Positions 1 through 8,780 of a stretch of DNA of 38,549 nucleotides are shown here, one piece after another. The position numbers and the translations under genes are program-made. The stretch's first letter is position 1, and each line of letters starts with the position of its first letter. This stretch comes from Clostridia bacterium. GTDB lineage: Bacteria > Bacillota_A > Clostridia > Christensenellales > Aristaeellaceae. Below the pieces are notes generated by a model, which saw nothing but the letters and a program-made list of their open reading frames with translations, was not told the origin of the DNA and searched no databases. The stretch is from contig JAFUPT010000104.1 in NCBI GenBank assembly GCA_017481065.1, positions 1 to 38,549 on the forward strand, given 5' to 3'.

Positions 1-1
1 C

Positions 2-1006
2 ATCGGCGACTGGATGAAGGCTGCCGTGGGCGTTGCCGTATCCAAGGGCATGAAGGTTATGCGCTTCGGCGATAACATGCGCGAAGTGGCCGTCACCGAA
101 GGCGATAAGGTAGAAGTGCAGACCAAGCTCGGCTGGCAGGTAAACACCTGGGCAACCGGCGATCTGGTAAAGGAAATGGGCAAGGTCACCGAGGCGGAAA
201 TCGACGCCCTGATGGCTGAATACGAAGCCAATTATGATATCAAGACCGATAACATCGCGGCCATCCGCTACCAGGCCCGCGAGGAAATCGCGATGAAGAA
301 GATGCTGGACGGCGAGGGCTGCAAGGCCTATTCCAACACCTTCCAGGATCTCTACGGCATGGAGCAGCTGCCTGGTCTGGCCTCTCAGCACCTGATGGCC
401 CAGGGCTACGGCTACGGCGGCGAGGGCGACTGGAAGGTTGCCGCCATGACCGCCATCATGAAGGCCATGGGCGCAAACGGCAACGGCGCTTCCGCCTTCA
501 TGGAGGATTATACCTATCACCTCGCAGAGGGCCAGGAGTATTCTCTGGGCGCCCACATGCTGGAAGTCTGCCCCAGCCTCGCAGCGGGCCGTCCCACCAT
601 CGAAACCCATCACCTGGGCATCGGCATGAATGAAAAGGATCCCGCCCGCCTGGTATTTGAAGGCAAGGAAGGCGACGCCATCGTTGTTTCCCTCGTGGAT
701 ATGGGCGGCCGCCTGCGCCTGATCGTGCAGGACATCGTGTGCGTAAAGCCCATCATGCCCATGCCGAACCTGCCCGTTGCCCGCGTCATGTGGCAGGCCA
801 TGCCGAACCTCACCGATGGCGTGGAATGCTGGATCACCGCCGGCGGCGCGCACCACACCGTGCTCAGCTACGATGTATCCGCCGAGCAGATGAAGGATTG
901 GGCCCGCATGATGGATATCGAATTCGTGCACATCACCAAGGATACCACCGTGGAATCCCTGGAAAAGGAGCTCTTCCTGAATGATCTCGCCTGGAAGCTG
1001 AAGTAA
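2..1006 (+). CDS. araA: L-arabinose isomerase, C-terminal two thirds (5' truncated by window edge)
   Basis: Isomerises L-arabinose to L-ribulose in the cytoplasm, the first step of bacterial arabinose use. The reading frame is open from base 2 and gives about 335 residues; the family is near 500, so roughly 165 N-terminal residues lie outside the window. The ATG at 14 is internal. Family hallmarks are visible: GYGYGGEGDWK (about 408-440), FMEDYTYH (about 497-520), GAHMLEVCPS (about 548-577) and GGAHHTVLS (about 841-867). Together these carry the two Glu and two His that bind the metal in characterised AraA proteins, so the enzyme is probably active. It ends with TAA followed by an intrinsic terminator. 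Whether araB or araD lie upstream cannot be seen. Confidence 0.95.
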   Translation: MGDWMKAAVGVAVSKGMKVMRFGDNMREVAVTEGDKVEVQTKLGWQVNTWATGDLVKEMGKVTEAEIDALMAEYEANYDIKTDNIAAIRYQAREEIAMKKMLDGEGCKAYSNTFQDLYGMEQLPGLASQHLMAQGYGYGGEGDWKVAAMTAIMKAMGANGNGASAFMEDYTYHLAEGQEYSLGAHMLEVCPSLAAGRPTIETHHLGIGMNEKDPARLVFEGKEGDAIVVSLVDMGGRLRLIVQDIVCVKPIMPMPNLPVARVMWQAMPNLTDGVECWITAGGAHHTVLSYDVSAEQMKDWARMMDIEFVHITKDTTVESLEKELFLNDLAWKLK

Positions 1007-1025
1007 TCCGGAATTGAAACCCGCG

Positions 1026-1062
1026 AATCCGCAGGCGTTTGTTTAAAAAGCCTGCGGATTTA
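1026..1062 (+). terminator. Intrinsic terminator after araA
   Basis: A perfect 11-bp stem (AATCCGCAGGC 1026-1036 with GCCTGCGGATT 1050-1060) encloses a 13-nt loop. The downstream T-tract is weak (TATTCT), so termination may be partial. Confidence 0.7.
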
Positions 1063-1133
1063 TTCTGCCTGCCGTTAGGATTCAGGTATATTTGTTTATA
1101 TATAGCTGTAAAACTCTCGAAGGAGCATGACGC

Positions 1134-2042
1134 ATGAATCTGAATGAATTGAAGCTGAAACTGGACGAGGCAAAATACATCTACGATGACACCCTTGCCA
1201 CCGTGCTCACCGTGGCGCTCAAGCTGGGCAGGCCGCTGCTCATCGAGGGCGCGGCTGGCGTGGGCAAGACGGAGATCGCCAAGGTGATGGCCCATGCGCT
1301 GGACCGGGAGCTCGTGCGCCTGCAGTGCTACGAGGGCCTCGACGAGAGCAAGGCGCTCTATGAGTGGAATTACCAGAAGCAGCTGCTCTCCATTCAGGTG
1401 AACATGGCAAGCGAGGATAAGGATGCGCTCACCAGGAGCCTCTTCAGCGATGATTACCTGCTGGAGCGCCCGCTGCTCAAGTCCATCCGTTCTGAAAAGC
1501 CCGTCGTGCTGCTCATCGATGAAATCGATAAGGCGGACGAGGAATTCGAAGCCTTCCTGCTGGAGCTGCTCTCCGAAATGCAGGTTTCCATTCCCGAGGT
1601 CGGCACCATCCGGGCAAACAGCATTCCCTTCGTGGTGCTCACCTCCAACCGCGCGCGCCCGCTCTCTGAGGCCCTGCGCCGTCGCTGCGCCTATCTTTAC
1701 ATCCAGTATCCGGATGTGGAGAAGGAACTGCGCATCCTCCGCGCCAAGCTGCCCCATGTGGATGACAGGCTCTGCGCGCAGGTCGCCCTCGCAGTGAGCA
1801 AGCTGCGGGACAGCGAAGCCATCCTGAAAAAGCCCTCCATCGCCGAAACCCTCGACTGGGCCGCCGCGCTGGATGCCCTTGGAATCCGGGAGCTCACCCC
1901 GGAAGCCATCAAAGAGACCGCAGGCTTCGTGCTCAAAAACAGCGAGGACCTAGCCATCGCCGGGGAGCTTGAGCTCCACAAGCATGAACACTGCCATCAC
2001 CACGGCCACGAATGCGGCTGCGGGGGACACAGCCATGGCTGA
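1134..2042 (+). CDS. MoxR/CoxD-type AAA+ ATPase with a His/Cys-rich C-terminal tail
   Basis: A 302-residue MoxR-family AAA+ ATPase. It shows Walker A GAAGVGKT (39-46), Walker B VVLLIDEID (about 124-132), a sensor-1 TSN (170-172) and an LRRRC arginine-finger region (181-185). MoxR ATPases are chaperone-like and usually partner a VWA protein to insert cofactors or mature enzymes; CoxD for CO dehydrogenase is the closest described role. The start at 1134 has AAGGAG at 1120-1125; an ATG at 1127 is out of frame. Only a weak TATATA -10 (about 1097-1102) is seen upstream. Oddly, the last 21 residues (282-302) hold 9 His and 3 Cys, a metal-binding composition seen in nickel proteins such as HypB, SlyD and CooJ. 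The stop overlaps the next start by 8 nt, implying translational coupling. The cofactor and client are unknown. Confidence 0.85.
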   Translation: MNLNELKLKLDEAKYIYDDTLATVLTVALKLGRPLLIEGAAGVGKTEIAKVMAHALDRELVRLQCYEGLDESKALYEWNYQKQLLSIQVNMASEDKDALTRSLFSDDYLLERPLLKSIRSEKPVVLLIDEIDKADEEFEAFLLELLSEMQVSIPEVGTIRANSIPFVVLTSNRARPLSEALRRRCAYLYIQYPDVEKELRILRAKLPHVDDRLCAQVALAVSKLRDSEAILKKPSIAETLDWAAALDALGIRELTPEAIKETAGFVLKNSEDLAIAGELELHKHEHCHHHGHECGCGGHSHG

Positions 2043-3309
2043 TCCGCAGGTCTACCTGGAGAAAATTTCCGCCTTTTCCCGGCTCCTGCGCATGGAGGGG
2101 CTCACCATCGGCACCCAGGAAACTGCGGATGCCTGCCAGGTGCTCATCGCCCTGGGCATGGTGAACCGCGAGCAGGTGAAAACCGCCCTGCGCACCGTGT
2201 TTGCCAAATCCCGTGAGGAACAGCTGAGCTTTGACCGGGTGTTTGACGCCTTCTTCGTATCCGAGGAGGAGATGCGCCGCCGCCTGCAGCAGCAGATGGA
2301 GCATGAAAAGGAGATGGAGGAGGCCCGCCAGCAGGCCGAGGAGGATTTGCAGCTCAACGGCGAACCGCTGGACCTCACCGATGAACAGCGGGAAACCTAT
2401 GCCTCCATGTCCGAAGTATCCCGGGAGCGGCTGCGCAAGTTCATGGATACCTACCGCGATGCTGCGGCCCGCAGCCCGGACCTCTACAACAACTTCATCC
2501 ACTCCGTGTTCACCAAGGTGATCCTCGAGGAACAGATGCGCATGGAGGATGCGGGCATCGGCTGTGAGGAGGTGGACCCGGATTACGGCCTGATGTACCG
2601 GGATATCTCCCGCTTTAAGGATACGGAAATTCCCAAAGCCATCTCCATCATCCAGTCCATATCCCAGCAGATCAACGGCGAGCTTTCCGCCAAGCGCAAG
2701 AACCATGGCCACTCCGGCAAGCTGGATTTCCGCCGAACCATCCGCAAGGGTCTGGAGACCGGCGGCAGCCTCTACCGCCTGCGCTACAAGAAGAAGCGAC
2801 AGCGCCGGAAGCACCTGGTGCTGCTCTGCGATGTATCCGGCTCCATGGTGCAATTCTCAGAATTTGCGCTGCGCTTTGTGCAATCGCTGAACCATGTATC
2901 CGATAGCTCCCGTGTGTTCCTCTTTTCCGAGGAGCTCTTCGAGGCCGATCCGTTCAGCCTGCAGAATATGGATCTCTTCCGGGAATATGTGCGCAAATCC
3001 GGCCTCTATGGCAAGGGAACTGATCTCGGCACCGCGCTGGAATGCCTGTGTGCTGTCAAGCCAGCGGCGCTGAACGATTCCACAACCCTGCTCATCCTCT
3101 CGGACGCCAAGACCATTGATCAATCCCGCGCCATCCGCAATTTGCAGGAGGCCAAGCGCCTCGCAGGCCGCGTGATCTGGCTCAACCCCATCCCGGAGCA
3201 CAAGTGGCCCCATCTCAAGAGCACCCAGGCCTTCTTGAGCGTCTGCACCATGGTTTCCTGCTCCACCCTCGGCGCGCTCGCCGCAGCCTGCCGGAAACTG
3301 GCAGACTAG
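2035..3309 (+). CDS. CoxE-like VWA-domain protein
   Basis: A 424-residue protein of the CoxE-like VWA family. The N-terminal half is charged and helical, with a Q/E-rich probable coiled coil at about 78-115. The C-terminal VWA domain has an intact MIDAS metal site: DVSGS (266-270), Thr in GKGTD (about 329) and Asp in LSDAK (about 357). VWA partners of MoxR ATPases bind client proteins through this metal site. The start at 2035 is chosen because GGGGGA (2022-2027) precedes it at proper spacing and the sequence upstream only shadows the ATPase tail. It overlaps the ATPase by 8 nt, so the two proteins probably act as one complex. No obvious client enzyme is adjacent; the next gene is a sugar ABC ATPase behind its own terminator and promoter. 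Confidence 0.85.
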   Translation: MADPQVYLEKISAFSRLLRMEGLTIGTQETADACQVLIALGMVNREQVKTALRTVFAKSREEQLSFDRVFDAFFVSEEEMRRRLQQQMEHEKEMEEARQQAEEDLQLNGEPLDLTDEQRETYASMSEVSRERLRKFMDTYRDAAARSPDLYNNFIHSVFTKVILEEQMRMEDAGIGCEEVDPDYGLMYRDISRFKDTEIPKAISIIQSISQQINGELSAKRKNHGHSGKLDFRRTIRKGLETGGSLYRLRYKKKRQRRKHLVLLCDVSGSMVQFSEFALRFVQSLNHVSDSSRVFLFSEELFEADPFSLQNMDLFREYVRKSGLYGKGTDLGTALECLCAVKPAALNDSTTLLILSDAKTIDQSRAIRNLQEAKRLAGRVIWLNPIPEHKWPHLKSTQAFLSVCTMVSCSTLGALAAACRKLAD

Positions 3310-3345
3310 CCGGCGGCAGGAATTTCCCAAATTGGTTCATTTAAT

Positions 3346-3375
3346 AAACCCTGTTCCATCTCGGAACGGGGTTTT
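3346..3375 (+). terminator. Intrinsic terminator after the MoxR-VWA pair
   Basis: AAACCCTGTTCC (3346-3357) pairs with GGAACGGGGTTT (3363-3374) around a 5-nt loop, with a TTTT run at its 3' edge. Confidence 0.85.
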
Positions 3376-3378
3376 GCA

Positions 3379-3407
3379 TTGCATTCAACACAGTTTTGCT
3401 ATATAAT
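3379..3407 (+). promoter_or_regulatory. Sigma-A-type promoter of the ABC importer operon
   Basis: A consensus -10 TATAAT (3402-3407) lies 17 nt downstream of a weak -35 TTGCAT (3379-3384). The promoter sits directly after the preceding terminator. Confidence 0.6.
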
Positions 3408-3471
3408 AGTATTCAGAATCATACTGCGCATTTTGCGCCTGCAAATCTGCGATATCGAGGGATGGGATAGC

Positions 3472-4575
3472 ATGAAAGTTGTACTTCAAAACCTTACCAA
3501 GAAATTCCCCAACCGCAATAGAAAGCTCCGGGAAGATGTGGTCGCCGTCAATGATTTCAGCTTCGAAATCCCGGATGGCAAGCTCATCGGCCTGCTCGGC
3601 CCCTCCGGCTGCGGCAAGAGCACCACGCTGAACCTGCTCTCCGGCCTCCAGAAGCCCACCAGCGGCCGCATTTTCTTCGGGGACGATGATGTGACAGACC
3701 TGCCCGCCGAAAAGCGCGGCATCGGCCTTGTGTTCCAGAATTACGCCCTCTATCCGCACCTCACGGTTCTGCAGAATATCCTCTTTCCCCTCCAGAACCT
3801 AAAGGGAAAGGATAAGCTCAGCAGGGAAGAGATGCTCAATAAGGCCAATGAAGCCGCACGGCTCGTACAGATCGACCAGCTGATGGACCGCAAGCCCAGC
3901 GAGCTCTCCGGCGGCCAGCAGCAGCGCGTCGCCATCGCGCGCGCACTGGTAAAGATGCCCCGGGTGCTGCTGCTGGACGAGCCGCTCTCCAACCTCGATG
4001 CCCGCCTGCGCCTGCAGACCCGCGAGGAAATCCGCCGCATCCAGCGGGAAACCGGCATCACCACCGTATTCGTTACCCACGACCAGGAGGAGGCCATGTC
4101 CATCTCCGATATGATCGTGGTGATGAAGGACGGCGTCGTGCAGCAGATCGGCAAGCCCCAGGAGGTGTACGACAGCCCTTCAAACCTCTTCGTGGCCAAA
4201 TTCCTCGGCACCCCGCCCATCAATGTGTTCCGCGGCAGGGTGGAGCAGGGCTGCCTGCGCATCGGTGAGGATACTGTGCTCCGCATCAAGAATGTGCCCG
4301 ACCAGGATGTGTGGGTCGGAATCCGTCCCGAGGGCTTTGTCCTCAACGAAGGCGGCGCGCTCGGCTGCAAGCTGGGGCGCGTGGAAGTGATGGGCCGGGA
4401 TATCAGCGTGGTTTCCAGCCATGAAGCCTGTGAAAGCAGCGCCATCCGCGCAATTATCGCCGCTGAAAACAAGGTGGATCTCGCTTCCGATACAGTCCGC
4501 TTCAATGTCAAGCCGAACAAGCTCTTTATTTTCAGCCGCAGCGGTGAAGAGCGCATCCTTTTCGATCTGGCGTAA
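3472..4575 (+). CDS. Sugar ABC transporter ATPase, MsmX/UgpC type
   Basis: A 367-residue ATPase that powers a CUT1-type carbohydrate importer at the inner face of the membrane. It shows Walker A GPSGCGKST (43-51), the Q-loop FQN (88-90), signature LSGGQ (145-149), Walker B VLLLDEP (165-171), H-loop His203, and a C-terminal TOBE-like regulatory region (about 240-367). Start 3472 (MKVVLQNL) is preferred: GAGGG (3457-3461) precedes it, and an upstream in-frame ATG at 3379 lies inside the promoter. It is the first gene of a four-gene operon. The C-terminal part is less typical than the ATPase core. The substrate cannot be told from this subunit; oligosaccharide or glycerol-3-phosphate are family options. 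Confidence 0.9.
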   Translation: MKVVLQNLTKKFPNRNRKLREDVVAVNDFSFEIPDGKLIGLLGPSGCGKSTTLNLLSGLQKPTSGRIFFGDDDVTDLPAEKRGIGLVFQNYALYPHLTVLQNILFPLQNLKGKDKLSREEMLNKANEAARLVQIDQLMDRKPSELSGGQQQRVAIARALVKMPRVLLLDEPLSNLDARLRLQTREEIRRIQRETGITTVFVTHDQEEAMSISDMIVVMKDGVVQQIGKPQEVYDSPSNLFVAKFLGTPPINVFRGRVEQGCLRIGEDTVLRIKNVPDQDVWVGIRPEGFVLNEGGALGCKLGRVEVMGRDISVVSSHEACESSAIRAIIAAENKVDLASDTVRFNVKPNKLFIFSRSGEERILFDLA

Positions 4576-4590
4576 GCGGGGGAGGGCAAC

Positions 4591-5484
4591 ATGGAAAAAC
4601 GCAACATCAAGGGCTGGCTCTATCTGCTGCCCGCCATACTCTTCCTTGGCTTCTTCCTCGTGTATCCGCTGATCGATGTATTCATCTATTCCTTCGAGGA
4701 AGGCTATAATTCCGCCTCCCAGACCTATTTCGGCGTCGGCGGCTACAACTATTCCTATGTGCTCCACGATCCTTACTTCCTGCAGGCCCTGAAAAACACC
4801 TTCATACTGGTGATCATCACCGTGCCCGTATCCACAGGCATCGCGCTGCTGATCTCCGTGGGGCTTAGCTCCATCCGGAAGCTCAAAAATCTATACCAGA
4901 CCATCTATTTCCTGCCCTACGTCACCAATACCCTGGCCGTGGGCCTCGTCTTCATGATCCTATTTAAGAAGACGCCCTACACAGATGGCTTTGCCAACCT
5001 GATCATCAGCTGGTTCGGCGGCAGCAGCGTGGATTTCATCGATGGTCCCTATTGGGCGAAGATGTTCGTGCTCTGCTTCTACACCGTCTGGGTGGTCATG
5101 CCCTTCAAGGTGCTGATCCTCACCAGCGCGCTGGCCTCCGTGAACCAAGATTACTACAACGCCGCCAAGGTGGACGGCACCTCCCGCCTGCGCACCTTCA
5201 CCCGCATCACCCTGCCGATGATTTCGCCTACGGTATTTTACCTGATCATCACCGGCTTCATCGGCGCCTTTAAGGCTTACAGCGACGCCGTTGCCCTCTT
5301 CGGCACGGATTTGAACGCCGCAGGGATGAACACCATCGTTGGCTATGTGTATGATATGCTCTATGGCAATTCCGGCGGCTACCCGTCCTTTGCCTCCGCA
5401 GCAGCCATCATACTCTTTGCCATCGTGCTCACCATCACCTGTATCAACCTACTGGTCAGCAAAAAGCATGTGCATTATTCCTGA
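4591..5484 (+). CDS. Sugar ABC transporter permease, MalF/UgpA type
   Basis: A 297-residue integral membrane permease with about six helices (roughly 6-32, 67-93, 103-127, 155-178, 214-236 and 262-289). The EAA-type coupling loop, containing YYNAAKVDGTS and LPMISP, lies between helices 4 and 5 (about 187-212) and docks onto the ATPase. It starts 15 nt after the ATPase gene with GGGGGAGGG just upstream. It forms a heterodimeric channel with the following permease. Confidence 0.9.
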   Translation: MEKRNIKGWLYLLPAILFLGFFLVYPLIDVFIYSFEEGYNSASQTYFGVGGYNYSYVLHDPYFLQALKNTFILVIITVPVSTGIALLISVGLSSIRKLKNLYQTIYFLPYVTNTLAVGLVFMILFKKTPYTDGFANLIISWFGGSSVDFIDGPYWAKMFVLCFYTVWVVMPFKVLILTSALASVNQDYYNAAKVDGTSRLRTFTRITLPMISPTVFYLIITGFIGAFKAYSDAVALFGTDLNAAGMNTIVGYVYDMLYGNSGGYPSFASAAAIILFAIVLTITCINLLVSKKHVHYS

Positions 5485-5491
5485 GGTGCGT

Positions 5492-6367
5492 ATGGAAAAG
5501 CAAGTTGATTTCAGAAAAATTGAAAGATCGGCCCGCAGCCGCAGAACCGCATCCCGCATCGTGGTCTATGTGCTGCTCACCGTGTGGGCCGTCATGGTGC
5601 TCTTTCCCTTCTACTGGATGATTCTCACCAGCGTGAAGAGTTACAGCGCCTACAACTCCGAATACATTCCCCAGCTCTTCACCCTGTCGCCCACGCTGCA
5701 AAACTATGTGGATGCGTTCACCACCGTGCCGCTGGTGAGGTATTTCACCAACACCATCATCTTCACCCTGTCCACCACCGCCATCATGCTGGTGGTCACG
5801 GTGCTTGCCGCCTTCGCCTTCGCGCGGCTGAACTTTCGGGGCAAGAACATCGCCTTCGTGATCTTCCTCTCCCTGATGATGATTCCCAACGAGCTGGTGA
5901 TCATCACAAACTTCGTCACCATCACAAACCTCGATCTGCGAAACACCTTTATGGGACTGATCCTTCCGTCGGTCACCTCGGTATTCTACATCTACCTCCT
6001 GAAGGAAACCTTCGCCCAGATTCCCGATGAGCTCTATTACGCCGCCAAGGTGGACGGTACATCCGATCTGAAATACCTTCTCAAGGTGATGATCCCCATC
6101 TGCCGCCCGACGCTGATCACCATCACCATCCTGAAGGTGATCGAATGCTGGAATTCCTATGTGTGGCCGCGCCTGATCACCGATGACAGCGCTTATTTCC
6201 TCGTTTCCAACGGCATCCAGGAAATCCGCGAAAATGGTTTCGGCCGCGAAAATATCCCGGCAATGATGGCCGCCGTCGTGGTTATCTCCGTGCCGCTGAT
6301 CGTGCTGTTTTTGATCTTCCGCAAAAAGATCATGGCCGGCGTTTCGAGGGGAGGTACCAAGGGATGA
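5492..6367 (+). CDS. Sugar ABC transporter permease, MalG/UgpE type
   Basis: A 291-residue partner permease. It has an N-terminal helix (VLLTVWAVMVLFPFYWMI), further helices with the central AFAFARLNFRGK loop, and the EAA loop YYAAKVDGTSDLKYLLKVMIP. Start 5492 is chosen because GAGGTG (5483-5488) precedes it; earlier in-frame ATGs overlap the previous gene and encode nothing membrane-like. It starts 7 nt after the MalF-type gene and overlaps the binding-protein gene by 4 nt (ATGA), so the operon is tightly coupled. Confidence 0.9.
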   Translation: MEKQVDFRKIERSARSRRTASRIVVYVLLTVWAVMVLFPFYWMILTSVKSYSAYNSEYIPQLFTLSPTLQNYVDAFTTVPLVRYFTNTIIFTLSTTAIMLVVTVLAAFAFARLNFRGKNIAFVIFLSLMMIPNELVIITNFVTITNLDLRNTFMGLILPSVTSVFYIYLLKETFAQIPDELYYAAKVDGTSDLKYLLKVMIPICRPTLITITILKVIECWNSYVWPRLITDDSAYFLVSNGIQEIRENGFGRENIPAMMAAVVVISVPLIVLFLIFRKKIMAGVSRGGTKG

Positions 6368-7977
6368 AGAAATTTGCCAAGTGGCTTTCCCTCCTTCTTG
6401 CCTGCGTTACTGTGATGCTCAGCCTCTCCGGCTGCCACGGTTCCCGGGACCAGAGCGCCTTTGCCATCCCGGATGATTTCGATACTTCCAGGGACTATGA
6501 AATCACCTTCTGGGCCAAGAACGATACCAACAAGGCCCAGACCGATATCTACGAGGCCGCCATCGAAGGCTTCCAGGCCCTGTATCCCAATATCAAGGTA
6601 AACCTGCGCCTCTACACCGATTACGGCAAGATTTACAACGATGTAATCACCAATATCTCCACCGGAACCACGCCCAATGTGTGCATCACCTATCCGGACC
6701 ACATCGCTACCTACTTAACTGGCGATAACTGCGTCGTTCCGCTGGACGGCCTCTTCGCCGATGAAAAGTATGGCTTGGGCGGCAGTGAGCTGCGCTTCGA
6801 TTCGCCCTCCGTAGAGGAGATCATTCCCCAGTTCCTCGAAGAATGCATGCTCAACGGCCAGCACTACGCAGTGCCCTACATGCGTTCCACCGAGGCATGC
6901 TATGTGAACAAAACCCTTGTGGAGAAGCTGGGCTATGAGCTCCCGGAAACCCTCACCTGGGATTTTGTCTGGGAGGTTTCCGAGGCCGCAGCCATCAAGG
7001 ATGAGGAAGGTATCTACCTCGCCAACGGCCAGAAGGTGATGATTCCCTTCATCTACAAGTCCACCGACAACATGATGATCCAGATGCTCCGCCAGAAGGG
7101 CGCGGGCTACTCCACCAGCGACGGAGAAATCCTTGCCTTCAACGATACCACGAAGGAGCTCCTTCTGGACGTCTCCAGCCATGTAAAGTCCGGCGCGTTC
7201 TCCACCTTCAAAATCTCCAGCTATCCGGCCAACTTCCTAAATGCCGGCCAGTGCATCTTTGCCGTGGATTCCACCGCCGGTGCAACCTGGATGGGTACCT
7301 ATGCGCCCCTCTCCGACATCGCGGAGGATAAATTCACCGTGTTCGAGACCGAGGTCATGACCATCCCGCAGTTCGATCCCGAAAACCCGCAGATGATCTC
7401 CCAGGGTCCCTCCATCTGCGTATTCAACAAGGATGATCCGCAGGAAGTGCTCGCCTCCTGGCTCTTTGCCCAGTATATGCTCACCAACGAAGTCCAGATC
7501 GCCTATGCAGGCACCGAGGGCTATGTTCCCGTTACCTCCAAGGCCCAGGATTCCGCCGAGTATCAGGATTACCTCTCCCGCTGCGGCGAAAATAATGAGC
7601 AATACTACGATGTGAAGATCAAGGCCTCCCAGCTCCTGCTGGACAACATCAAAAACACCTTCACCACCCCTGTGTTCAACGGCTCCGCATCCCTGCGCGA
7701 TGCCGCGGGCCAGCTGATTGAGGAGACCGCCAAGGGAACCCGCCGCAAGAAGGATGTGAACGACGCCTTCATCGAAGACCTTTACGCCGATATGAATTCC
7801 CTCTACCGCCTCGACCAGCTCGGGGGAGGGGAGGGCGCTTCCGGCAAGCAGGAATTCGGCCCGCTGCCCCAGACCGCCGTCATTCTGATCGCTGCCCTCG
7901 CGGGCGCATGGGCGCTCATTCTCATCTATCTGCTCGCCGGCGCGATCAACAAGAAAAAATCGCAAAAGATACATTGA
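6364..7977 (+). CDS. ABC transporter substrate-binding lipoprotein with a C-terminal transmembrane helix
   Basis: A 537-residue extracellular solute-binding protein, family 1 type, for the CUT1 importer encoded just upstream. The N-terminus is a lipoprotein signal peptide with lipobox LSGC (Cys24). The ITFWAKNDTNKAQTDIY start and the IKVNLRLYTDYGKIYNDVITNI stretch are typical of sugar-binding proteins. The odd feature is the C-terminus: after a Gly/Ser-rich linker, residues about 505-527 form a hydrophobic helix followed by KKK. The protein would therefore be tethered at both ends, while ordinary members end after the binding domain. ATGA overlap with the permease supports co-translation. The ligand is unknown; the araA neighbour only hints at plant sugars. 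Confidence 0.88.
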   Translation: MKKFAKWLSLLLACVTVMLSLSGCHGSRDQSAFAIPDDFDTSRDYEITFWAKNDTNKAQTDIYEAAIEGFQALYPNIKVNLRLYTDYGKIYNDVITNISTGTTPNVCITYPDHIATYLTGDNCVVPLDGLFADEKYGLGGSELRFDSPSVEEIIPQFLEECMLNGQHYAVPYMRSTEACYVNKTLVEKLGYELPETLTWDFVWEVSEAAAIKDEEGIYLANGQKVMIPFIYKSTDNMMIQMLRQKGAGYSTSDGEILAFNDTTKELLLDVSSHVKSGAFSTFKISSYPANFLNAGQCIFAVDSTAGATWMGTYAPLSDIAEDKFTVFETEVMTIPQFDPENPQMISQGPSICVFNKDDPQEVLASWLFAQYMLTNEVQIAYAGTEGYVPVTSKAQDSAEYQDYLSRCGENNEQYYDVKIKASQLLLDNIKNTFTTPVFNGSASLRDAAGQLIEETAKGTRRKKDVNDAFIEDLYADMNSLYRLDQLGGGEGASGKQEFGPLPQTAVILIAALAGAWALILIYLLAGAINKKKSQKIH

Positions 7978-8001
7978 TTATTTAACATTATCATGTATAA
8001 T
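7974..8001 (+). promoter_or_regulatory. Sigma-A promoter for the secreted protein at 8040
   Basis: TTGATT (7974-7979), a 16-nt spacer and consensus TATAAT (7996-8001). The -35 overlaps the stop codon of the binding-protein gene. An AT-rich 7-bp inverted repeat (AACATTA 7984-7990 with TAATGTT 7998-8004) covers the -10 and could be an operator; it lacks a T-tract and is not a convincing terminator. Confidence 0.65.
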
Positions 8002-8039
8002 GTTGTTAACCCTAAAAAACATATTGGGAGGAACACAAA

Positions 8040-8768
8040 ATGAAGAAGATTCTGGCAGTTATTCTGGCGCTCACCTTCGTGCTGACCATCGGCGCTGCAA
8101 TGGCCGAAGGCATCATGACCCATGCAGACTATGTTGCTGCTGAGCTCGACACCGAAGTAACCATCGAAACCTACATTCAGGACAAGCAGTCCTGGTGGGA
8201 AGACAACGGCCAGGGCAAGGCCACCTTCTACACCCAGGCGGAAGACGGCGCATATTTCATCTATGATATGCCCTGCACCGCAGAGGAATATGAACTGCTC
8301 GTTCCCGGCACCAAGATCCGCGTCACCGGCTACAAGGCCGAGTGGGCAGGCGAGGTTGAAATCGTAGACGCCACCTTCGAAATCCTCGAAGCAGAACCCT
8401 GGTTCGCAGAGGCGCTGGATGTCACCGCCCTGCTGGGCACCGAAGAGCTGATTGCCCATCAGAATGAATATGTTTCCTTCAACGGCATGACCGTTGTTGC
8501 AGCCGGCCAGGATGAGAACGGCAACGATGTTCCCTTCCTTTACAGCTGGGACGGCTCCGGCCAGGATGGCAGCGACCTGTACTTCAACGTATCCGTGAAC
8601 GACCAGGTTTACACCTTCACCGTTGAATCCTACCTCACCGGCGCAGGCACCGAGGTTTATGAATCCGTGAAGATGCTGCAGATCGGCGATGTGATCAACA
8701 TGGAAGGCTACCTCTACTGGTATGAGGGCGTAAATCCCCACATCACCCTCGTATACCTGGCTGCTTAA
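8040..8768 (+). CDS. Small secreted protein of unknown function
   Basis: A 242-residue protein with a clean Sec signal peptide (1-22, cleavage after AMA). The mature part is acidic and looks all-beta. It may hold two similar halves: VTIETYIQDKQSWW... to GTKIRVTGYKAEW (about 37-104), and YVSFNGMTVVA... to GDVINMEGYLYWYEG (about 142-233). Both end in a G-hydrophobic-G-Y pattern reminiscent of OB-fold proteins; that is inference only. There is no lipobox, sorting signal or anchor, so it is probably released. GGGAGG (8026-8031) precedes the start. It has its own promoter and terminator, so it need not belong to the importer. I do not recognise a named family. Confidence 0.8.
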   Translation: MKKILAVILALTFVLTIGAAMAEGIMTHADYVAAELDTEVTIETYIQDKQSWWEDNGQGKATFYTQAEDGAYFIYDMPCTAEEYELLVPGTKIRVTGYKAEWAGEVEIVDATFEILEAEPWFAEALDVTALLGTEELIAHQNEYVSFNGMTVVAAGQDENGNDVPFLYSWDGSGQDGSDLYFNVSVNDQVYTFTVESYLTGAGTEVYESVKMLQIGDVINMEGYLYWYEGVNPHITLVYLAA

Positions 8769-8780
8769 TGCAGGCATTGC

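Noticed and set aside
3379..3471. Longer N-terminus for the ABC ATPase from ATG 3379
   Set aside because: It would start within the promoter itself, and the extra 31 residues do not belong to the family.
7984..8004. Terminator at the end of the ABC importer operon
   Set aside because: The stem is entirely AT-rich with no T-run and coincides with a good -10 box; a promoter or operator explains it better.
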